From Anaerolineae bacterium (GTDB lineage Bacteria > Pseudomonadota > Alphaproteobacteria > DSM-16000 > Inquilinaceae), in the NCBI GenBank assembly GCA_028285185.1, contig JANQQD010000025.1:1-64000 (forward strand): DNA of 64,000 nt. Reading direction: 5' to 3'. This document shows, one piece after another, positions 15,636-23,417 of the stretch; position 1 is the first letter of the stretch; each line of letters begins with the position of its first letter. The notes under the pieces are model-generated. The model was not told the origin of the DNA, did not search any database, and worked only from the letters and a program-made list of their open reading frames with translations. A program made the position numbers and the translations under genes.

Positions 15636-16351
15636 GTATCCCGGCTCTCTCCGGCATCGATGTCGCCATCCTGGCCGGCGGCTTGGGAACACGGCTGCGC
15701 CCGGTGTTGCCGGACACGCCGAAGATCCTGGCCCCGGTTGATGGGCGACCGTTCCTGGAGATCCTGCTGGACCACCTCCAGCGGTGCGGCGCAGGGCGCG
15801 TGGTACTGTGTCTCGGCCATCTCGCCAGCCAGGTCGAGGCCTGGCTGGCAGCAGCGCCGATGAGACAGCAAGAGATCGTGCTCAGCGTCGAGACCCAGCA
15901 ACTGGGCACGGCCGGGGCGCTGCGTCTCGCTCGCACTCTGCTGACGTCCGATCCGGTGCTGGTGATGAACGGCGACACGTTCTGCGATGCGGACTATGCC
16001 GCCATGGTAGCGGGGCACCGCGCGGAGGGTGCCACGCTGCTCTGTGCGCACCAGCCGGACGCGAGCCGGTACGGCGCCATCACCGTCGGCGACGACGGCA
16101 CGGTGCTGACGTTCAGTGAGAAGGAACCGGGGCCGGGCCGCCCCGGCCTGATCAACGCCGGCGTCTATCTGTTCAGCGGCAAGGTTCTGGACACGATCGC
16201 AGGCGGACATGCCAGGTCGCTCGAACGCGATATCCTGCCCCGCATCATCGGCATGCGCGCAGTCCGCCACGACGGAGCGTTCATCGATATCGGCTTGCCG
16301 GAGACGCTGAGGCTGGCCGCATCAGTGGTTGGCGGAGCCCATGCCGCCTGA
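15632..16351 (+). CDS. hddC: Nucleotidyltransferase, HddC-like heptose 1-phosphate guanylyltransferase
   Basis: A 239-residue sugar nucleotidyltransferase. The signature LAGGLGTRLRPVLPDTPK lies at about residues 13-30, VMNGDTF is the metal-binding Asp site at about 110-116, and INAGVYLF and FIDIGLPETL complete the pattern. Length and sequence fit HddC (D-glycero-alpha-D-manno-heptose 1-phosphate guanylyltransferase) and related mannose-1-phosphate guanylyltransferases. HddA in the same locus favours heptose. The start ATG at 15632 gives a four-base overlap with the upstream methyltransferase gene. Confidence 0.78.
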   Translation: MSIPALSGIDVAILAGGLGTRLRPVLPDTPKILAPVDGRPFLEILLDHLQRCGAGRVVLCLGHLASQVEAWLAAAPMRQQEIVLSVETQQLGTAGALRLARTLLTSDPVLVMNGDTFCDADYAAMVAGHRAEGATLLCAHQPDASRYGAITVGDDGTVLTFSEKEPGPGRPGLINAGVYLFSGKVLDTIAGGHARSLERDILPRIIGMRAVRHDGAFIDIGLPETLRLAASVVGGAHAA

Positions 16352-17228
16352 CGCAGCGTTGCTGTCGGTCCTGTCGACCAACAAGAACTCCGGCCGCTAT
16401 CTGCGCGAGAGCATCGACAGCGTGCTGTGGCAGTCGTTCACCGACTACGAGCACATCCTGTTCGACGGCGCTTCGACCGACGGCTCGCAGGAGATCCTGG
16501 CGTCCTACTCCCATCTCGACTGGGTCTCGGAACCTGACCGGGACATCAACGACGCCTTCGACAAGGCGATCGCCAAGGCGCGGGGCACGTATCTGACGTT
16601 CAATCCAATCTCCGACGGATACCTGTCCCGCACCTGGTTCGCCCGGGCCGTCGCTATCCTAGAGGATGATCCGACAGTCTCCCTGGTGTGGGGCGCCGAT
16701 GCACTCTACACCGACGATGGCGACATGCTGGGCCTGGTGTTCCCGCAGTTTCACCGCACGCTGGCACCCGACGGCCGCGAATTCCTGCCCTATTGGCTGG
16801 CAACCCGTCTCTGGTTTCCCGAACAGAACTATGTCGTCCGCGCCGACGTGTTCCGGTCACTCTGGCCACCACGAAAAAACGTCGACTATTTCGACCACTG
16901 GAACCCGTTCCTCAGGGTGATACTGGACTTCAACAAGCGCGGCTATCTCTCGAAATACGTCAAGATCATCCCCAGCTACCGCCGCCTGCATTACGACTCC
17001 CTGACCCATGAGATCCTCGATCAGGGACAAAAGACGCTGGCGATGTATGTGGACGAGATCGAAGGCTATGCGGCATCAGTGCTGTCCGGGCGAACCCGCC
17101 ATGTGTTCCGCGACGGCGCGGGCGAGCCCGTCGGCGAAATCACCCCGGCAGAGCTGCCCGCGCTTGCGGAGACGATCGATCACTGGCGCACCAGCCACCC
17201 CATCCATGGCCCCGCCAATCTCGACTGA
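16341..17228 (+). CDS. Glycosyltransferase family 2 with SDG in place of the usual SDD
   Basis: A 295-residue GT-A-type glycosyltransferase. The N-terminus SVLSTNKNSGRYLRESIDS and FDGASTDGSQEI are typical of GT2 enzymes of the WcaE/WcaA kind. Where these usually have NSDD the sequence is FNPISDGYL, so one acidic residue of the metal-binding motif is missing. WGADALYTDD follows and might supply a carboxylate. The start at ATG 16341, with GGCGGAG upstream, overlaps the preceding gene by 11 bases; an in-frame GTG lies at 16329. It probably adds one of the locus sugars. Donor unknown. Confidence 0.8.
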   Translation: MPPDAALLSVLSTNKNSGRYLRESIDSVLWQSFTDYEHILFDGASTDGSQEILASYSHLDWVSEPDRDINDAFDKAIAKARGTYLTFNPISDGYLSRTWFARAVAILEDDPTVSLVWGADALYTDDGDMLGLVFPQFHRTLAPDGREFLPYWLATRLWFPEQNYVVRADVFRSLWPPRKNVDYFDHWNPFLRVILDFNKRGYLSKYVKIIPSYRRLHYDSLTHEILDQGQKTLAMYVDEIEGYAASVLSGRTRHVFRDGAGEPVGEITPAELPALAETIDHWRTSHPIHGPANLD

Positions 17229-17273
17229 GGCCGGTGGCCGCCATCGTGTCGCCGTGCCGATACGGGAGTAGAC

Positions 17274-18497
17274 ATGACGCAACCCGGAACACCATCCGAC
17301 AGCCGGCCGATGGTCTTCGGCTTCGTCGGGCAAGACCGCAATGCCGTCAATACAGGCGTATCCCACGGCATTGGCCTGCAACTCCAGTCTTTCGGGTTCG
17401 AGGTCGCGACCATCAACCTGTCCCAGGCAGGGGCCTCGGATACCTTCGCCGCATTAGCGAAGGATCGCACGATCGCCTTTGCCTTCGGCTTCCAGGGTGT
17501 GGGGGCACGCCTCACGCATCCCTCCGGCCAGAACCTATGGCAGATGCTGAAGGTGCCCTTCGTCTCTCTGTTGTTCGATCATCCCTGCTACATGCCGGAC
17601 AACCACAAGGTCGACAGCGACTGGGTGATCAACCTCTACCACTGCCAGGATTTCCTGGACATCCAGAAGACGTATGTGCGCAGCCGCCAGATGAGCCGGC
17701 TGATGCCGTTCTTCGTGGTGCCGCACAACGACTACTGGCTCAAGCCCTGGAAAGAGCGTGAAATCCCCTGTCTCTTCCTGAAGACCGGCAACGACCCGGG
17801 TGAGCTGCTGTCGGTGTGGAAGAGGTTTCCGGTGACGGCCCAGGCGGTGCTGCACGATGTCGTTGCCCAACATCACAGCAGCGGCGATACGGATGTCTGC
17901 GGCATGCTGGTCAAGCGGCTGGAGTCGGAAGGAATTCACCTGCCGCCCGAGAATGACCTGTTCTGGACGCTGGTACGCAATCTGGACGACTACCTGCGGC
18001 GCGAGCACAGTACGCGGCTGGCCAGGATTCTGAGCGACCTCGACGCCGTGATCATCGGCGACAACTGGGACCACATCGACAAGACCGGCTGCCGGGCACG
18101 CTTTCTGCCGGCGATCAATGCAGACCTTGCCATCCAGTACTTCGGAAACGCGCGCTTCCTCTGCAACACGAACCCGATCGGACGGTTCGGCACGCATGAG
18201 CGGGTTCCCCACGGCCTGATGTCGCAATGCGTGGTGATCACCGACGACAACGACTATGGCCGACAGCACTTTGGCCATCTGCCCAACTACCTCGGCTTCG
18301 ACTGGCGGGATCCCGACTTGGCGGAGCGGATCCGGCAGTGGCTCGAGACCCGCGACTTCGCCGAAGAGGACCTGGCCCGGTCGCAGGCCGAGGTCCGTCA
18401 GGCGGTCGATTCCGAGCAGTATTTCGGCAGGATGCTCGACATCCTGCGGTTCCGCAGCAGCGTCGTCTATGCCACCCGGATCACGGCCGAGGGGTAG
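17274..18497 (+). CDS. Putative GT-B-type glycosyltransferase (CgeB-like)
   Basis: A 407-residue protein. The N-terminal half has VSLLFDHPCYM and a series of Rossmann-like strands; the C-terminal half has NTNPIGRFGTHERVPHGLMSQCVVITDDN. That resembles the CgeB/family-1-like pattern in which an N..p...h.Rv.e.m..G segment binds the nucleotide, followed by LRQ-type helices. There is no membrane segment. Start ATG 17274 with GGGAG five bases upstream. It ends the plus-strand operon, nine bases from the convergent transketolase gene. The GT assignment is by pattern and is not strong. Confidence 0.6.
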   Translation: MTQPGTPSDSRPMVFGFVGQDRNAVNTGVSHGIGLQLQSFGFEVATINLSQAGASDTFAALAKDRTIAFAFGFQGVGARLTHPSGQNLWQMLKVPFVSLLFDHPCYMPDNHKVDSDWVINLYHCQDFLDIQKTYVRSRQMSRLMPFFVVPHNDYWLKPWKEREIPCLFLKTGNDPGELLSVWKRFPVTAQAVLHDVVAQHHSSGDTDVCGMLVKRLESEGIHLPPENDLFWTLVRNLDDYLRREHSTRLARILSDLDAVIIGDNWDHIDKTGCRARFLPAINADLAIQYFGNARFLCNTNPIGRFGTHERVPHGLMSQCVVITDDNDYGRQHFGHLPNYLGFDWRDPDLAERIRQWLETRDFAEEDLARSQAEVRQAVDSEQYFGRMLDILRFRSSVVYATRITAEG

Positions 18498-18498
18498 G

Positions 18499-18518
18499 GC
18501 AGCCGGTCAACCGGCTGC
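18499..18518. terminator. Perfect inverted repeat between convergent genes
   Basis: GCAGCCGGTCAACCGGCTGC is a perfect inverted repeat: arms 18499-18507 and 18510-18518. It lies across the convergent 3' ends of the CgeB-like gene and the transketolase gene, covering the stop codon of the latter. It has no clear U-tract on either side, so it may stop transcription weakly, or only protect 3' ends. This is inference from structure and position. Confidence 0.4.
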
Positions 18519-19484
18519 GCGCAGATAGGCCGGGCGATCCATCAGCCAGGACTGCACCGTCTCGGCGATGCCATCTGCATCCAGGCCGCGCTGGCCATGC
18601 AGTGGGCCCCGTTCCCCGTAGGCGTAGACATGGTGGTCTTCGATTGCGAGGCGCTTGAGCGGCCGCAGCAACCCTTCGTCTGCCATGTACTCGGCGATCA
18701 TCCCGCCAAGGCCCCCATGGGCGCCCTGTTCCTCCAGCGTCACCAGCCGTGTGGCCGACCCGATCGCCTCTCTGAGCGCGGCTCCATCGAGAGGCTTCAG
18801 ACGCGTCAGATCGATAACGCGGGCGGCCACACCCTTGTCCGCCAGCAGCGCGGCGGCCTCCAGTGCCCGATGGACCATCACGCCGGTGGAAATCAAGGCA
18901 ACGTCGGAGCCCTGCCCGAAAACGCGCAGTCCCTTAGTCGTATCCAGATCGCCCAACAGCGGCCACTTGCCACGGTCGAAGCGCAGATAGCTCGGCCCCG
19001 GCAGATCGCGGATCATCGGCGCCAGCGCCCCGGCGACCCCCGGCTCAGAAGGCGACCAGATCGCCAGCCCGGTCAGCGCCCGCATGATGGCGATATCTTC
19101 CGTGGCATGATGGGTCGGCCCGTCGGCCGGATAGGCGTACCCGCTGCCGACGCCCAACAGCATCACCTTCGCCCCCATGACGCAGATATCGACCTTGATC
19201 TGCTCCAACGCCCTGAGCGTGAGGAAGCTGGCGATGGAATAGACGATGGGCTTGCGGCCGGCGAGCGCCATACCCGCCGCCATGGAGATCATGTTCTGCT
19301 CTGAAATGGCGGCGTTGATGAACTGTCGCGGCCGGTCGGCACGGAAGCGGTCGAGGCTGGGGGCGCCGAAATCGTTCGACAGCACCACGACCGCCGGATC
19401 TTCTGCAGCGATGTCGTAGAGCGCGCCGAAGAAGGCGTCGCGCATGTCCGTCTTGGACATCGGGTGAGACGCGGTTGCGGTCAT
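18507..19484 (-). CDS. Transketolase, C-terminal (pyrimidine/transketolase_C) subunit
   Basis: A 325-residue protein corresponding to the second half of a transketolase. The pyrimidine-binding domain has INAAISEQNMISMAAGMALAGR with the TPP-activating Glu, then SGYAYPADGPTHHATEDIAIMR. A transketolase C domain follows from about residue 195 (VALISTGVMVHRALEAA). It overlaps its N-terminal partner by four bases. Together they would be a heterotetrameric transketolase as found in polysaccharide and secondary-metabolite clusters. It acts in the cytoplasm, transferring ketol units. A locus-specific role, such as supplying sedoheptulose 7-phosphate or making a branched sugar, is inference. Confidence 0.85.
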   Translation of the reverse strand: MTATASHPMSKTDMRDAFFGALYDIAAEDPAVVVLSNDFGAPSLDRFRADRPRQFINAAISEQNMISMAAGMALAGRKPIVYSIASFLTLRALEQIKVDICVMGAKVMLLGVGSGYAYPADGPTHHATEDIAIMRALTGLAIWSPSEPGVAGALAPMIRDLPGPSYLRFDRGKWPLLGDLDTTKGLRVFGQGSDVALISTGVMVHRALEAAALLADKGVAARVIDLTRLKPLDGAALREAIGSATRLVTLEEQGAHGGLGGMIAEYMADEGLLRPLKRLAIEDHHVYAYGERGPLHGQRGLDADGIAETVQSWLMDRPAYLRAAG

Positions 19485-20335
19485 GGCTCTGCCCTGTTCA
19501 GTTGCGCGCGGGCTTCATCGATCAGGTCGTCGGTCACGCCCCGCACGTGCCAGATGGGATCGTTCTCGAACAGCGTGACGCCCTTGCCTTTGGTGGTATG
19601 GGCGATCACCAACAGTGGACGGTCGGCCCGCCGCGGGCGCTCACGCGGCAGCGCTTCGAGCAACTGACCGAAATCGTGGCCATCGGCGACCTCCACCACA
19701 TCCCACCCGAAGGCCTTCCATTTGTCAGCAAATGGCTCCAGCGCGATGTAGTTCTCAGTGAAGTCCAGCGAACCGATATAGTTGCGGTCGACGATGGCGA
19801 TCAGGTTGTCGAGGCCGTGCCGTGCGGCGAACAGCGCCGCCTCCCACACCGATCCTTCGGAGCATTCGGCGTCACCCATGATGACGAAGTGGTTGTGGTC
19901 GGCGCCGGCCTCTTTCGCCGCCCAGGCCATACCGCAGGCGATTCCGAGGCCGTGACCCAGCGCGCCTGCGGTCGTCTCAACCCCCGGCACCTTGTGGTCG
20001 ACATGCCCACCTAACCGGCACAGCCCCTTGCGGTACGAGGTTTCCGTCCACTCCTTCGGGAAGTAGCCGAGATCCGCCAGGGCAGCGAACAGCAGGGTCT
20101 CGCCGTGTCCCTTGCTGAGCAGCAGACGGTCGCGGCGCTCCCATTGCGGGTTCGTCGGATCGTGCCGCAGCACACCGCCCCAATAGAGGGCGACCAGGAT
20201 CTCGACATAGGAATAGCAGGTGGAGATGTGGCCCCCGGCCGCATAGCACATCTCCAGCACGGCCTTGCGCAACTCATTGGCCTTTCGGGCCAGCGAACCA
20301 TGGTCGGAACCAGTCTGGGCGTCTCGTAGGGTCAT
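19481..20335 (-). CDS. Transketolase, N-terminal (TPP-binding) subunit
   Basis: A 284-residue protein equal to the TPP-binding half of transketolase. It shows LLSKGHGETLLFAAL, GHVDHKVPGVETTAGALGHGL and the TPP motif that begins GDAECSEG and ends at DRN about 30 residues later. The GDG of the classical motif is GDA, which is common in split transketolases. It overlaps the C-terminal subunit gene by four bases and starts six bases after the end of the large TPR glycosyltransferase gene, so the three are probably one transcript. Reaction as for the partner subunit. Confidence 0.85.
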   Translation of the reverse strand: MTLRDAQTGSDHGSLARKANELRKAVLEMCYAAGGHISTCYSYVEILVALYWGGVLRHDPTNPQWERRDRLLLSKGHGETLLFAALADLGYFPKEWTETSYRKGLCRLGGHVDHKVPGVETTAGALGHGLGIACGMAWAAKEAGADHNHFVIMGDAECSEGSVWEAALFAARHGLDNLIAIVDRNYIGSLDFTENYIALEPFADKWKAFGWDVVEVADGHDFGQLLEALPRERPRRADRPLLVIAHTTKGKGVTLFENDPIWHVRGVTDDLIDEARAQLNRAEP

Positions 20336-20340
20336 CTGCG

Positions 20341-23064
20341 TCAGAGCTCCCGTGCTTCGACGTCGAAGCTGGTCGGTGGCTGGCCAGCCCGATAAAGGCT
20401 GACGATCTGATCCCAGGCGGCTTCGAGGCCCTTCATCACCGGGGCCGGAGCGGTTGCCGGAGATGATCGCCGCGCCTGTTCCATGCGGCGGCGAACGTCC
20501 TGCAGACGTCTGGGATCGTCGTGAAGATCCACCGCCAGGTCGATGTATTCAGCTTCGCTGCTGCACACCAAATCGTCCAAGCCCAAGGAATGCAGCAGCA
20601 CGTTCCCGAAACGGGAGTAGATGTTTGGCCCAGACAGCGTGATCCGGGGGACATTCACTGCCAGCGCATCATACCCGGTCAGCGCAGCGGCATTGAACGG
20701 ATAGGTATCCAGGTAGAGATCCGCGGCACCGATCCGCGATATGTGCTCAAGCTCCGAGCCCACCCAACGAAACGATCGGATACGATCGGGGGAGACGCCG
20801 GCGGCTTCCGCGAACGGCTCGACGGCTCCCATGGCGACCTGTGGCAGGATGAGATAGCTTCCGGGCGTGCGGCGCAGAATCTCAAACCACATGCTGAGCG
20901 TCCGCTCGGTAACCTTCATGACCTGATGATAGCCAAGATAGACGAAGGCATCCTCCGGCAGCCCGAGCAGTGCGCGCGGCGTCGGCGGGATACCTTCGGG
21001 CACGGGCTTCGGAGGGATGTATGTCGGCGATAGCCTCACGAAGGCCTCGGGATAGCGACCGTCCATATCCCGTGGCAGCAGCTGTTCGCTACCGACCAGG
21101 TAGTCCATGACCCCCGTCTTGCCCGGATGGCCGAGCCCCAACCAGGTCACCTGAACAGGGGCCGGTCGACGCATGAACAACTCCGGGATCTCCCAAGCCC
21201 ACCAGCCGACAACGTCGACCAGAAGGTCGAGGCCGTCTTGGCGAATGAGGTCCGCCGCCTCCTGGCTTGGCATACGGTCGATCGAGCGCAGCCGGCCTCC
21301 CCAGTCCGCCAGTGTGGGGGGGCAGGGTCGATCTGGCCGCACATGGCATGTGGCCTCAGGTGTGAGGTAATAGACGATCGGATCGAACCGGCTCAGATCA
21401 TGGGATTTCAGCGCATACTGCTCCGGCGGGAGGTCCTGATGCTGAAAATCGGTCATGACATAGCCGACGCGGATCCGGTCGCTTCGCGGGCTGGCCGGCA
21501 CGTGCGGCACCGGTGATGGCGCGCGGCCGCGGAAGTATTCCACTGCCAGATTGCAGAGACGATCGTAGTGGCGGTCGTCAGCGGCAAGGAATGCGGCGGC
21601 CATGAGAGCGTCCGACCAGATCGCCGGGCCATCTACCCGGCCCTCCGTCAGGCTCGGCAGGCGATGGGCTTGTCGCACAAGAGCCGCAGCGGCAGCCTCA
21701 CCCTTTGTCGGGTAGAGCCCGACGAATGGGTAGGCATTGCGGATTATCGCCAGGAGGGTTTCATCTCGCTCCAGGAACATGTCCCAGAGCAGGTCCAGCT
21801 CGCCGTCCGGGCCGAGATCGTCGACCAGCCGGCACATCGACACATGGGACGCCGTGAGACTTCCCGGCTTGGCCTCACTCACGGACAGAGCCCAAGTCCG
21901 ATAGTGTGCTCGTGCCCGATCATACTGGCCAGACCGATACGCCAAGTTGGCCAGGGCCCAGTTCTTGGGAGCACCGCCGTCTTCCACGCTGCCGATCCAG
22001 CGGGCCAGCGCCTCAAGACGGGAGCCGCCATCTATCAGGATCCGCCTCATCAAGGTCCTGCACGCCCTGAATCTGAGGTCGATGTCCAGAACCCTCGTGT
22101 CCAATCCCTGGCTCAACAGGGGCCACAGGAACGATGCCATATCCTTCGCGGTCAGCGATGCTGACGGCTCATGTCCCTGGGCAATGGCGAAGAGCCCCAG
22201 CTCCAGACCGCCGTCCTCAAGCGTCAACGCGGACAACGCAGCCTCGATAGCCGCATCGTCACCGCTCAGGATGTCCAGACGCGCGGCCACCGCCGAGAGC
22301 CTCAATTGATCGGCAACATACGGTCGTGCCGCCTCCAGAGCGTGCCGCATTCTGGACACGCTATCGTCGGTCCACCGAGGGCGCGATGGGTCCTGATGCG
22401 GCGCGACGGAGATCGCACGCCGCGGGTCGAGTTCAACAGCACGTGTCTTGGCGTCCAACGCCCGCACTGCGTCGCTTTGCCTGAAGGCGAGGTCGGCCAA
22501 GGCGAGTTGGGTATCGGCCTCGTCAGGCGCCAGTCGCGCCGCGATCGCATGGTGTTCGCGTGCGCCCGAAAGATCGCCTAAACGCTCCAGACACTGCCCA
22601 AGGGCAATATGCAGTCGCCAATGATCGGGATGCCCGACGAGGTGGGCCGATAAGGCGTCGCGAAGAGCTGCGTCACCTTGCGTTTGACGCAGAGCCTTCG
22701 CCCAACAGTCTGCCCAGTCCTGCTGCGCCCCATCGCCCTGCAGCGCGCGACGCAACGCCACCTCCGCAAGCGCGTGCTTGGAAAGATGCAGCTGATACTG
22801 CCCCGAAAGCGCGAGAGCCGTCCAATTGTCGGGCTCCCTCTGGAGCATCGTCTGCACCTTCCTGAGGGCTGCATTGGGGAACCCCCCCTCAGCCATGCAC
22901 CGGGCATGCGCTATGATTGCCTGAGCGTTTTCGGGATCGATCAGCTCCGCCAGTTGCGCCAGGAATGCTGCAAGATGCAGTTGGGGTCTTTGTTTCGAAA
23001 GCGTCGCGGCCTCCGCCGAGAGGGCCAGGGAGTGGTCCCTAGAGCCGGATTGGCGGAGCAGCAT
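20341..23064 (-). CDS. TPR protein with O-GlcNAc-transferase (GT41/SPINDLY-like) catalytic region
   Basis: A protein of about 907 residues. Residues from about 30 to 330 form TPR-like helical repeats (for example PDHWRLHIALGQCLERLGDL). From about 555 the GT41 fold is recognisable: RIRVGYVMTDFQ, PAPVQVTWLGLGHPGKTG, YLGYHQVMKVTERTLSMW and DLYLDTYPFNAAALTGYDAL align with human OGT. The UDP-binding Lys (K842 in human OGT) is kept in VMKV, but the His498 and His920 equivalents are not obvious. The ATG at 23064 is chosen because AGGA lies nine bases before it; an ATG at 23151 in the same frame has no such site. In bacteria, such proteins glycosylate proteins or take part in surface glycan export. 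Target unknown. Confidence 0.8.
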   Translation of the reverse strand: MLLRQSGSRDHSLALSAEAATLSKQRPQLHLAAFLAQLAELIDPENAQAIIAHARCMAEGGFPNAALRKVQTMLQREPDNWTALALSGQYQLHLSKHALAEVALRRALQGDGAQQDWADCWAKALRQTQGDAALRDALSAHLVGHPDHWRLHIALGQCLERLGDLSGAREHHAIAARLAPDEADTQLALADLAFRQSDAVRALDAKTRAVELDPRRAISVAPHQDPSRPRWTDDSVSRMRHALEAARPYVADQLRLSAVAARLDILSGDDAAIEAALSALTLEDGGLELGLFAIAQGHEPSASLTAKDMASFLWPLLSQGLDTRVLDIDLRFRACRTLMRRILIDGGSRLEALARWIGSVEDGGAPKNWALANLAYRSGQYDRARAHYRTWALSVSEAKPGSLTASHVSMCRLVDDLGPDGELDLLWDMFLERDETLLAIIRNAYPFVGLYPTKGEAAAAALVRQAHRLPSLTEGRVDGPAIWSDALMAAAFLAADDRHYDRLCNLAVEYFRGRAPSPVPHVPASPRSDRIRVGYVMTDFQHQDLPPEQYALKSHDLSRFDPIVYYLTPEATCHVRPDRPCPPTLADWGGRLRSIDRMPSQEAADLIRQDGLDLLVDVVGWWAWEIPELFMRRPAPVQVTWLGLGHPGKTGVMDYLVGSEQLLPRDMDGRYPEAFVRLSPTYIPPKPVPEGIPPTPRALLGLPEDAFVYLGYHQVMKVTERTLSMWFEILRRTPGSYLILPQVAMGAVEPFAEAAGVSPDRIRSFRWVGSELEHISRIGAADLYLDTYPFNAAALTGYDALAVNVPRITLSGPNIYSRFGNVLLHSLGLDDLVCSSEAEYIDLAVDLHDDPRRLQDVRRRMEQARRSSPATAPAPVMKGLEAAWDQIVSLYRAGQPPTSFDVEAREL

Positions 23065-23417
23065 CGTACGGAATCCTGATGAGCCTTCTGGCCAACGAGA
23101 GCCGGTTCCCCATTCTTCTTTCAGCGTGCCGGCGCCGGGGCTGAGCGGCATGACTGTAGAGTGGTATACTTAACAGTCCATTAAGAGGCATGATCGAGCA
23201 CGCAATAGCCGCGACGCGATCGGCGAGGGGCTGCGGACATTCAGGTGACTGGGAAGGAATGCCCCGGTGCCGTGGAATCTGGCTTCAAGGCGGGCGAAGC
23301 ACGGCCAAACTTGGACCTAAGCACCGAACCAGGCCGCATGGTTGTGTCCAATGCTTCTCGCCGATCGGAACTGCTGATGCACAGCGTCCGGCGAGGCTTG
23401 GCCGATCGCGGTCTTGA
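23065..23417. other. Intergenic, between two minus-strand glycosyltransferase genes
   Basis: No reading frame here has coding character. The minus-strand sequence upstream of the TPR gene includes TTAAGTATACC near 23165-23175, which could be a promoter -10 region. Overlapping open frames on both strands look like chance in GC-rich DNA. Confidence 0.4.
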
